From positions 1 through 64,000 of the IMG/VR virus record IMGVR_UViG_3300020810_001160: a stretch of 64,000 nucleotides of DNA; one strand, 5' to 3'. Every line of letters begins with the position of its first letter. Position 1 is the stretch's first letter. The notes under the pieces were generated by a model. The model was not told the origin of the DNA, made no database searches, and saw only the letters and a list, made by a program, of their open reading frames with translations. The stretch is from a virus. The translations under genes were made by a program, and so were the position numbers. This document shows, in pieces, positions 25,062 to 31,920 of this stretch.

Positions 25062-26783
25062 TTAGGCGCCCGGAGTTGGAGTTCCGCCACCTGCTGTTCC
25101 ACCACCTGTTGGTGGAGTTGTGCCTGCGTCTGGTTCGCCTGCTGTTTCTTCCGGTTCTGCCGCATCTAAATCTGCTTGTATACCTGCTGTACTAACTCCT
25201 GCACTTCTTAATTCTGTTGCAGATGTGGTTGGTTTAGCCTGTACACTGTCATCGTTTTCTTCTCGCCATAATCTTTCATTCTCAGCCATCTCTTCTGGAG
25301 ATAATCCTAAGAATCTTGATAGAGCATAACGTTTGCTCACAAATGGTACACCAGCAATCTGAGTGTATGTGGAAATTCTTTGATTGTCCACTTCTGATTG
25401 TCTGTAAGAAGCAAAGTTCATTGGTGGTTGAAACTTGATATCAAACATCGCTGTGTCAATGTTCACACCTTTTTCTATTAGATAACGTTTGAACTCTTGA
25501 TTGAATTCATCCGATACCAAATTTTGTAATCTTTCACAGTATTTGTTGAATCTTAATTCTTGAATGTATGCTGTGCCTACTCTACCATCATTATATTGAC
25601 TGTTGGAATCGTCTGCACCTGTTGGCAAATACGAACTTGGAATACGTAAACCTCTTAATAATTTGTTTGTAAAGTATTTCAAGTCATCAATTTCACCTAG
25701 ATTAGTACCGCCTGGTAATGTTTCAACTTTAGATCCTCTACCTTCTGCTGTTTGTGGGAAGAAGTAATCTTCATTGATTGAAAGCGGATTGTAACTTGAA
25801 TCAATTACGTTGGTACCACCGCCTGTTGCTGATGGAATACGTCTTTGATGGATCTCTGTTTTAACTCTTTCTACAAATTGCATTGCCAAGTGTGATGGCA
25901 TATTACCCACGTCGATGTAGAACACACGTCTTTCAGGTGCTCTTTGTACACGATAGATAATAATTGCGTCTTCTAGTAATTCTTTTTGTTTGTAAACTTT
26001 AAAAATACTTTCAAGCAATGAATTACCAAATGGAAAATTGTTGTCCAAGCCTTCACTTAAACTTAAATGCATGATGTGTTCAGCATCTACGGCAATTTCT
26101 CTCATGCCTGTGGCAAATCTTGTGCCAGGAGAGTCCATTGCTCCTGTGCCTGTCATGCCTCTAACACCGCCTGTTAAGTATCCTGATCCACCGCCTGTAA
26201 CATTACCTGTTGTTTGAACTGGAGTTGTGGCTACTAGATTTCTAAAGTTAAAGTTGATGTCTTTTACCACATACTGCTCAGGAGTTTTACCTGTGCTTTC
26301 GTTCACAATAATTTTAGAAACTTTAGTTGCATCCACATAAAATAATTTTTTAGTTTCTGGATCTCTAATAAAGAATGCATCTCCGTATTTGAATACGTTA
26401 CGAATAATTTTAAAAACTCTTTTGCTTAGGTCATTTAATTTGCACCATTGTTGTAGATACTGTTCAATGATCTGTATTTCTGTGTTGGTTGCTTTTTGTC
26501 TGTATTCAAATTTAAATGGTGTGCCGTTCTGCGTGTTGTTCTGTGTGCAGAATTCTGCTAGAATATCCAATGCCGCATTCACTTCAGAATCAAGATCCAT
26601 CACATTGTATTGTCCGTAACGTTCTATTCTGTTTGGAGCACCGCTGTACACATCTGGAAGATATGATGAGTAGTTGGATTTTGCTGGTCCTGGCTTGCCG
26701 CCTATTCCACCACCTAAAGGTGAAAACATTCCACCTGTTGCGCCTTCAACTGGCACTTCTGTAAAAAACTTTTTCCAACTCAT
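25062..26783 (-). CDS. gp20: Portal vertex protein gp20
   Basis: The dodecameric DNA-entry portal of the head. Characteristic gp20 segments include 'YGQYNVMDLDSEVNAALDILAEFCTQ' near the N-terminus. 'VFKYGDAFFIRDPETKKLFYVDATKV', 'IYRVQRAPERRVFYIDVGNMP', 'NEDYFFPQTAEGRGSKVETLPGG' and 'GLRIPSSYL' follow. The 573 residues match the family (T4 gp20 524), with a Gly/Pro/Thr-rich tail. The ATG overlaps the stop of the tape-measure gene (TAATG). Confidence 0.95.
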   Translation of the reverse strand: MSWKKFFTEVPVEGATGGMFSPLGGGIGGKPGPAKSNYSSYLPDVYSGAPNRIERYGQYNVMDLDSEVNAALDILAEFCTQNNTQNGTPFKFEYRQKATNTEIQIIEQYLQQWCKLNDLSKRVFKIIRNVFKYGDAFFIRDPETKKLFYVDATKVSKIIVNESTGKTPEQYVVKDINFNFRNLVATTPVQTTGNVTGGGSGYLTGGVRGMTGTGAMDSPGTRFATGMREIAVDAEHIMHLSLSEGLDNNFPFGNSLLESIFKVYKQKELLEDAIIIYRVQRAPERRVFYIDVGNMPSHLAMQFVERVKTEIHQRRIPSATGGGTNVIDSSYNPLSINEDYFFPQTAEGRGSKVETLPGGTNLGEIDDLKYFTNKLLRGLRIPSSYLPTGADDSNSQYNDGRVGTAYIQELRFNKYCERLQNLVSDEFNQEFKRYLIEKGVNIDTAMFDIKFQPPMNFASYRQSEVDNQRISTYTQIAGVPFVSKRYALSRFLGLSPEEMAENERLWREENDDSVQAKPTTSATELRSAGVSTAGIQADLDAAEPEETAGEPDAGTTPPTGGGTAGGGTPTPGA

Positions 26784-28990
26784 TATCCGAAATTCTCCGC
26801 TGTGTCTTGTGTTGCTTGTGAAGTGATTCTACTGTAACGATTATTATCGTTCATTGTCATTAAAATCTGTTCCATAGTGTTATTTAACCTATCCAATTTA
26901 TCACCTGTTGAACTTGATGATGCTGTGATTGTGCCTGTCATTCCGCTTCTTAAACTTGTCATTGCATTTCCTAAGTTCTCTAAACTGTTAGCATACATAT
27001 CTATTTTGTTTTTGTCAAGCTCATCTAGTGTTTTATTCAAGTTTTTGGCAAAGTTTTCTGGTCCTGAACCAAAAATTTTACCAAAGAAGCCTGTGACCGC
27101 ACTGGCTGTGGTTCCAACACTCATAACTGCCATTGCTCCTGCCAATGCTGTGGAACCTTTGGCAACTGCCATTAAATTTTTACCGTCTACTTCTCCAACT
27201 GCGCCTAGACCCGACGCAAATTTTTCTAATGCTCCGCCCATCAGCCAAGTTGCCGCGGCTAAACCTGCACCTATAATGGCAATTGATGCCGAAAATGCTG
27301 TGGCACCTATCACAGTTTGAGGATTAGCAAAGGCTTTCAATCCTCCTGCTAAACCTTTCATGCCTCCACCTACACCGCCTAGCAATCCGCCTGCACCTGC
27401 GCCTGCTTTACCTAATATGCCTGGACCTCCGCCTCCACCTCCCATACCTGGAAGGTATGACATTAATTTTTTTCCACCTTTAGCGGCTACGCCTACTCCT
27501 GCACTTGCCAATTTACCAGTGTACATGGTTGCGAGCACTGCCGTAACTGCACTCAAGCCTGTACCAAACGCTCCTAATTCTTTTTTTAGAAAATCGAAAA
27601 AACTTACCAACTGCTCAATAGCAGAGGCTAGTAATCCTATTGCAGGATTAAGCATATCAACAATAGGAGCCAACAATGCTTGAAAGGCAGTTCTTAATCT
27701 TTGAGTTGATTTGTCAAATAGTAGAGCACTTTTTGCGCCAACTTCTTGTGCTTTCACTTGTTCTTCAGTAGCCACTTCTAAATCGCCCAATGCATTTTTA
27801 AATCCTATTGTTTCAAATCTCACGTCAAAGAAGTCCACACCCAATTGTTTCAATTGAGCATAACGTTGTCTTTCTTCTGCTGACATCTGTGCAGTTTCAT
27901 TTGCCGCACCTTGGAATACTTTCATTAACTGTTGAGCTGATCCCGATTCACCTCTTGCCAAACCATGTAAGGCTTCTCTCATACCATCGATTGCCATGAT
28001 ACCTGCTTCTCTGGCATTGGTTGCCACACCGTCTGTAGCAATTAAATTTCTAATGCTCTGTTCCATTTCTTTTGAAACATTACCTGTCATTGATAAAGCA
28101 CTGTTGATTTCTCTTTGTTGTTTTTGACTCATGCCTGCCAATTGTAAACTTAATCTTGCGTCCTTGGCACGTTCTTGCATTTCTTGTTGAAGTGCTTGTC
28201 TGTTTTTACCTGTCAGTCTTGATAGTAAATCTAAGTTGTTCAAATAATCTGCAGTTTCACTAGACAGTTCTCGTTCTGTCATTGTTTGTGTTCTACCTAA
28301 TTGTGTTTGCAGTTCTAAATATTCTGCGGCGCCGGTGGCTATCTCTTGCATTGTAAAACCTAATGCTGAAAATTTTTCAAATGTTTCGCCTTGTGCTAAA
28401 TCTTTTAATGCGTTGGTAAATCTTTTTACACCCACGCCTGTTGTTCCACCTAACAGAGCAAGATTACCGCCTGCTTGAGTTATAGCATCAGTCAGTTGTC
28501 CCATAGTCAATCCAGTTTCTCCTGCCGCTATTCTAAGATCACTGATGCTCTGTCCTGCTGTGCCGCCTATCTGAGAAATTGATCTATAAAAATCTACGTT
28601 TTCAGAAAGTCTATCAATCAAATAACCCAATGTGTCGCCAAACGCTTCTCCCACAGTACCAAATTGCTCGCCTACCATTCTTGCCGACGATCCCAATCCT
28701 GCTAGGTTTGTTGTGACTATGCCTATTCCTATAGACAGTGTGTTGTTGACTTTTTGTAATCTAGTTAATCCTTGTTCGGTATCTTCCAATTCTTCATTAA
28801 CATCTTGCAGATAAGATGCCATGGTTTTCATTTCTTTGGCAGTTTTGCCTGTAGCCTGTGCTACCGCTTTCATTCCGGTGTCGCCGCCCAGTGCTTTTAC
28901 CAGTGCTCTTAATGTGGTTTCGGTGGCAACTCCTGATTGGCCAATGCCTTTTGCCAGTGCTTCCAGTTGATCTCTATCTAATTCTGCCAT
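26783..28990 (-). CDS. Tape measure-like tail protein (735 aa)
   Basis: The first ~420 residues are helical and Ala/Gln/Glu-rich ('ALAKGIGQSGVATETTLRAL', 'QLTDAITQAGGNLALLGG'). A segment with long hydrophobic stretches and Gly clusters follows (about residues 425-640; 'AFQALLAPIVDMLNPAIGLL', a run of Gly around residue 520, 'IIGAGLAAATWLMGGALEKF'). The end is a Ser/Thr-rich coil. This plan of long helices plus hydrophobic segments fits a tail-length tape measure, the role of gp29 in T4. It lies head-to-head with gp26, whose product helps hub assembly. The gp29 identity is inferred from form and context. Confidence 0.65.
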   Translation of the reverse strand: MAELDRDQLEALAKGIGQSGVATETTLRALVKALGGDTGMKAVAQATGKTAKEMKTMASYLQDVNEELEDTEQGLTRLQKVNNTLSIGIGIVTTNLAGLGSSARMVGEQFGTVGEAFGDTLGYLIDRLSENVDFYRSISQIGGTAGQSISDLRIAAGETGLTMGQLTDAITQAGGNLALLGGTTGVGVKRFTNALKDLAQGETFEKFSALGFTMQEIATGAAEYLELQTQLGRTQTMTERELSSETADYLNNLDLLSRLTGKNRQALQQEMQERAKDARLSLQLAGMSQKQQREINSALSMTGNVSKEMEQSIRNLIATDGVATNAREAGIMAIDGMREALHGLARGESGSAQQLMKVFQGAANETAQMSAEERQRYAQLKQLGVDFFDVRFETIGFKNALGDLEVATEEQVKAQEVGAKSALLFDKSTQRLRTAFQALLAPIVDMLNPAIGLLASAIEQLVSFFDFLKKELGAFGTGLSAVTAVLATMYTGKLASAGVGVAAKGGKKLMSYLPGMGGGGGGPGILGKAGAGAGGLLGGVGGGMKGLAGGLKAFANPQTVIGATAFSASIAIIGAGLAAATWLMGGALEKFASGLGAVGEVDGKNLMAVAKGSTALAGAMAVMSVGTTASAVTGFFGKIFGSGPENFAKNLNKTLDELDKNKIDMYANSLENLGNAMTSLRSGMTGTITASSSSTGDKLDRLNNTMEQILMTMNDNNRYSRITSQATQDTAENFG

Positions 28991-29085
28991 GTTACCAAAA
29001 TGTATTTAAATCCAATCATTATGTACGCACTTAATCCACTTCACTAAATATGAGTATATTAAGAACTATTAAAACTTTGTTCTTG

Positions 29086-29093
29086 TATTTATT
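29086..29093 (-). promoter_or_regulatory. Possible late promoter (AATAAATA)
   Basis: AATAAATA on the minus strand, 96 bp upstream of the tape-measure ATG in the divergent spacer. On the plus strand an ACTAAATA motif (29043-29050) could serve gp26. Both are weaker than the exact sites elsewhere. Confidence 0.35.
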
Positions 29094-29102
29094 GGAGATA
29101 AA

Positions 29103-29966
29103 ATGAGCGAAATTCAACCAGGTCCAAGTAATCCTTTAAAAAAGTATTACAGACAACCTAAACAATTTATTAGACTGCCCAGCGGATACAAATACTATCC
29201 ACAAGGATCTATTGAAGTGGGCGAGTCAGGAGAAGTGGCTGTGTACCCTATGACAGCCAAAGACGAACTAATTTTTAAAACACCAGACGCATTGTTGAAC
29301 GGTGAAGCCACAGTGACTGTGATACAGAGTTGTGTGCCAGCCATCAAAAACGCTTGGCAGATGCCCAGCATCGATGTTGATGCTTGTTTGATAGCAATAC
29401 GTATGGCAACCTATGGTACCACAATGAATGTGCCCATCACAGTTCCAGGCACAAAGATAGAAAAAGACTATCAATTGGATTTACAAGGCACATTGGACAA
29501 ATTACTATCAGCACAATATCAAAGCACAGTGTTTGTGGGCAACATGGAAGTTACCACACAGCCATTGAGTTACGATCAATTCAGCAAAATGGCAATCAAA
29601 AGTTTTGAAGAAGCACGTGTGCAAGAACTTATCAGAAACAATGAAATGACTGATGAGGAAAAACTTCAACGATTCCAAAGAAGTTTGACCAAACTGACAG
29701 ATTTAAATGTGAGCATGGTGTCAGACACAGTGGCATCGATAAAAGTAGACGGACAACTGGTCACAGACAAAGCGATGATCAAAGACTTTATAGAAAATGC
29801 TGAAAAGAATTTTTTCCAAAGCATACTGGATCATTTAGAAATTCAAAGACAGGCATTTGCATTGCCAACAATCACAGTACAGTCTAGTGAAGAAGAGCGT
29901 AAAGAGGGAGCACCAGAGGAATATCAAATTCCAGTACAGTTCGATACTGCAAATTTTTTCGCCTAA
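29103..29966 (+). CDS. gp26: Baseplate hub assembly protein gp26-like
   Basis: The opening 'KYYRQPKQFIRLPSGYKYYPQGSIE' and the segments 'VYPMTAKDELIFKTPDALLNGEATV', 'IQSCVPAIKNAWQMPSIDVDACLIAIRMATYG' and 'VQELIRNNEMTDEEKLQRFQRSLTKL' are typical of the T4 gp26-like family. These proteins are needed to assemble the central hub of the baseplate and are counterparts of tail tape-measure chaperones. It is 287 residues long (T4 gp26 208). A GGAGA ribosome site precedes the ATG. Its last codons lie on an A AAT TTT slippery sequence, and the -1 frame continues open for 77 codons, so a longer gp26 fusion product is likely. Confidence 0.8.
   Translation: MSEIQPGPSNPLKKYYRQPKQFIRLPSGYKYYPQGSIEVGESGEVAVYPMTAKDELIFKTPDALLNGEATVTVIQSCVPAIKNAWQMPSIDVDACLIAIRMATYGTTMNVPITVPGTKIEKDYQLDLQGTLDKLLSAQYQSTVFVGNMEVTTQPLSYDQFSKMAIKSFEEARVQELIRNNEMTDEEKLQRFQRSLTKLTDLNVSMVSDTVASIKVDGQLVTDKAMIKDFIENAEKNFFQSILDHLEIQRQAFALPTITVQSSEEERKEGAPEEYQIPVQFDTANFFA
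29951..29957 (+). promoter_or_regulatory. Candidate -1 frameshift slippery site (A AAT TTT)
   Basis: In the gp26 frame the codons GCA AAT TTT TTC GCC TAA contain the heptamer A_AAT_TTT, of the X_XXY_YYZ form, three codons before the stop. After a -1 shift the frame reads TTT CGC CTA AAG and stays open to 30190, joining gp26 to the small downstream frame. No ribosome site precedes the first ATG of that frame. Confidence 0.6.
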
Positions 29967-30013
29967 AGATATCAACACTGCCGATTTCTGACATTATCAA
30001 ACTTACCACAGAC

Positions 30014-30190
30014 ATGGAGAACGAAGTTAAAAACTTCAAAGCAGAACTTGCCAAAATTGCTTGGTTCATGCGTGGCGGAGTCACCATGGACGAACTGTAT
30101 GGCAGTTCACCAGAAGACCGAGAAGTGATGACCAAGGTGATCAAAGACAATCTAGACACTGCCAAAAAAACAGGACAACCGTTCTTTTAA
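30014..30190 (+). CDS. gp51-like/-1 frame extension of gp26 (58 aa from ATG)
   Basis: From the ATG at 30014 the product is 58 residues: a helix followed by 'IAWFMRGGVTMDELYGSSPEDRE' and a Lys-rich end 'KKTGQPFF'. The '(I/L)AW(F/Y)MRGG(V/I)..(D/N)EL......DRE' form is what I expect of the short C-terminal chaperone part of T4-like hub assembly genes. The frame is open without a stop from within gp26 (from 29957 in the -1 phase). The ATG lacks any Shine-Dalgarno match ('AAACTTACCACAGAC' precedes it). The more likely product is therefore a ~362-residue gp26 fusion made by frameshifting. It probably helps tape-measure and hub assembly. An independent small protein cannot be excluded. Confidence 0.65.
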   Translation: MENEVKNFKAELAKIAWFMRGGVTMDELYGSSPEDREVMTKVIKDNLDTAKKTGQPFF

Positions 30191-30295
30191 CAGTGTACTC
30201 CACATAATATAAAGTATCAAATATTCTGCATCTGTGGTGCCTACAAGCAAATAGCATCATTTAATATTTTTTTTATACATTTAAATAAATCTTGT

Positions 30296-30865
30296 ATGCA
30301 GATATACACACAAATTGTCCGCCCATCGGAGTTGGATGAAGATGACCTGTGGATTCCATGTCTTAAGACATTCCCAGTAAAACATTCGCCAGCGGCGGAA
30401 CAACCACTCATCATCACACACATCGAAGCAGTGAATCACTATGCTCACAGTGTTGCCAAACTGTTGGACCAGAAGGTGTATGCAGTGGGATCTAAAACCT
30501 ATGACCGACTCGTAGAGGCGGGCTTCGCGGAAAAAAATATTCATTGGAGACATCGTGCGGACGAACTCAAACTGCGTTCAAAAGAAATAGGACCAATCAC
30601 TTGGCTCCGTGGAGACAAGTATGCACGAGATTTTTCACACCTACCAGAATGCACAGTGATACAGACATACGAATCCAAACCAGATCCAGATGCCATCAGA
30701 CAGATATTAAAATTAGAACCAGACGTGATACACGTGTATTCAGATGCAGTGTTAAAAGAATTAGAGATTAGAAATTGGAGTCATACCAAACTGCGTCATG
30801 TAACATCAGCAGATCCTGATAAGAGTTTGTGGTTGGACTGTGAATCATTTGATCCTAGTGTTTAA
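30296..30865 (+). CDS. hemD-like: HemD-like (uroporphyrinogen-III synthase) protein, 189 aa
   Basis: Uroporphyrinogen-III synthase closes and inverts hydroxymethylbilane into the ring precursor of heme, siroheme and B12. The product shows the two-lobe pattern of the family. Its first half ends 'PLIITHIEAVNHYAHSV', then 'VYAVGSKTYDRLVEAGF', the characteristic 'VG..T...L...GF' element. The second half opens 'GPITWLRGDKYARDF' and has 'VIQTYESKPDPDAI' with the expected Tyr125, then 'PDVIHVYSDAVLKEL'. HemD is poorly conserved, so the call rests on order and fold pattern. The usual length is ~240-250 residues, so this is a compact form. It lies after gp26/gp51 with a ~105-bp AT-rich gap and no clear promoter, and it ends in a terminator hairpin. 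Base use is richer in GC than its neighbours. Confidence 0.6.
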   Translation: MQIYTQIVRPSELDEDDLWIPCLKTFPVKHSPAAEQPLIITHIEAVNHYAHSVAKLLDQKVYAVGSKTYDRLVEAGFAEKNIHWRHRADELKLRSKEIGPITWLRGDKYARDFSHLPECTVIQTYESKPDPDAIRQILKLEPDVIHVYSDAVLKELEIRNWSHTKLRHVTSADPDKSLWLDCESFDPSV

Positions 30866-30883
30866 GAACGACTGCGTCGTTCT
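30865..30883 (+). terminator. Hairpin terminator after HemD-like gene
   Basis: An 8-bp perfect stem (AGAACGAC / GTCGTTCT, loop TGC) begins at the last base of the HemD-like stop codon. A short CTTTTC run follows on the plus strand. Confidence 0.7.
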
Positions 30884-31254
30884 GCTTTTCGCTCACGCTC
30901 AAGCATTTAAACAATCACATAACGAAGTTATGTCGTGCATCATGCAGATAGTTGATCCATACTTCACCCAGCAACGGGTAAAGTATGTTGCTTCATGCGA
31001 GATGAGCCTACCATTGTGTGAGAGGAAATTCCTTGCGGACGGAAGCGGTGACCCGCCAACTCCCTATTCCAGACTTCATTAGTCACGGGCAACTGACCCA
31101 CCCTTCACAAACAAAGTGATCAGTTGTGATGTTGTATCTTTTTCACAGAGCATCTTCTTTTGTGCCTTAGTTAGCACTTGACTTGCAACTCAGGATTCAC
31201 CCAACGTCTTATCGACTGCATTTCCTGGATCCGTAGATCAGTTGTGTTGCTATG
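30884..31254. ncRNA. Hairpin-rich intergenic region, candidate structured RNA
   Basis: This ~370-bp stretch between convergent genes has no convincing gene. It contains several stems: CATAAC/GTTATG at 30918-30932 and a two-part stem CATACTT..ACCC/GGGT..AAGTATG at 30958-30987. A GCGG/CCGC stem lies near 31044-31055. A CAACTGA/TCAGTTG stem at 31090-31126 encloses a TCAC/GTGA stem. An 11-bp direct repeat GATCAGTTGTG occurs at 31118-31128 and 31236-31246. The base composition is more GC-rich than the coding neighbours. Small overlapping minus-strand frames (32 and 23 codons at 31177-31008) exist without ribosome sites. The strand and function are unknown. Confidence 0.4.
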
Positions 31255-31686
31255 TTATGCCTTGTTGTACTTTTTTAATTCTTCTTTAAGGATTCGGGAA
31301 CCTCCTACCCTGACATTGATGATGCCATTGTAGTAGTCGTCGGATTCTAGTACTCGTCTTTCGAACTGTTCTCGAGCCTCGAGATAACTCATTACGCCTC
31401 TTGATTTGCAGATGTACAGTATTTCCCTTGTGAATTTGTCTTCGCCTAATTGTGCCACGTCAGCAAGTAGATGATCTGATGAACCCCAATAGTCCTTCCA
31501 GTCCGATTCCACCTTGCTTCTACGTTTGTTTATCCTGCCCTTGAGAGGCGGACGTGTCTTCTTGAATTTCGCTAGTTTTTTACCCACATACATTTTACCA
31601 TTGGTTGTATTTGTAATAAGATATACAAATCCTTCGCAGTCTTCTGGCAGTGTGTCGAGTGTTTTACCTTGATAAGTCCATGGCAT
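31255..31686 (-). CDS. GIY-YIG-type endonuclease (Seg-like), 143 aa
   Basis: The pattern 'GFVYLITNTTNGKMYVGKK' matches the GIY-YIG core (VY-x10-YVG). Basic residues follow (KKTRPPLKGRINKRRSK). A later Glu in 'SYLEAREQFERRVL' lies at the metal-binding position, and 'YYNGIINVRVGG' supplies the conserved Asn. GIY-YIG proteins cut DNA, and in T4-like phages the Seg family are free-standing homing enzymes. This one is close to the minimal domain size and lacks a clear DNA-binding C-terminal domain. It lies in an operon with gp46 and gp47, so it could be a DNA-processing gene or a selfish one. It sits next to the hairpin-rich region. Confidence 0.7.
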   Translation of the reverse strand: MPWTYQGKTLDTLPEDCEGFVYLITNTTNGKMYVGKKLAKFKKTRPPLKGRINKRRSKVESDWKDYWGSSDHLLADVAQLGEDKFTREILYICKSRGVMSYLEAREQFERRVLESDDYYNGIINVRVGGSRILKEELKKYNKA

Positions 31687-31701
31687 GAACTTACTTACTG
31701 A

Positions 31702-31920
31702 TTATTTTTTTTGCTGTTGCTGTTTTTGAATTCGTGATGTTTTATATTGGTCTTCCAGCTCTTTACGTCTTTGACGTGCCAAAATTCTAATTTCCGCGAG
31801 CGCCTTTCTGGCGGCTACTTTGGTAGCAAGGCTTCGCCTTTCAGCAAACTTTTCGTTTGCCTTGAAGTATGCCATGTATGCTTTGGTGAGTTTATCGTGA
31901 GTATCATCTTGTATGGTCAT
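31702..31920 (-). CDS. Small basic helical protein (72 aa) overlapping gp46
   Basis: The function is not recognised. From the ATG at 31920 the product reads MTIQDDTHDKLTKAYMAYF, continues Ala/Arg/Lys-rich (ATKVAARKALAEIRILARQRRKEL) and ends in a Gln/Lys run. A longer reading from 31941 adds 7 residues (MLTTWKL) but has no ribosome site, while the shorter start has a GGA 5 bases upstream. It overlaps the gp46 3' end by 17 bp and so is probably translated by coupling. It looks like a small DNA- or RNA-binding helix, but this is only an impression. Confidence 0.6.
   Translation of the reverse strand: MTIQDDTHDKLTKAYMAYFKANEKFAERRSLATKVAARKALAEIRILARQRRKELEDQYKTSRIQKQQQQKK

Noticed and set aside
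30840-31082. An 80-codon plus-strand frame (MNHLILVFKNDC...) over the hairpin region
   Set aside because: It begins inside the HemD-like gene, has no ribosome site, spans the terminator and several stems, and looks like chance open frame over a structured region.
30866-31254. A tRNA, tmRNA or known riboswitch in the intergenic region
   Set aside because: No T-loop, anticodon arm or recognised riboswitch motif was found by eye; only unassigned stems remain.
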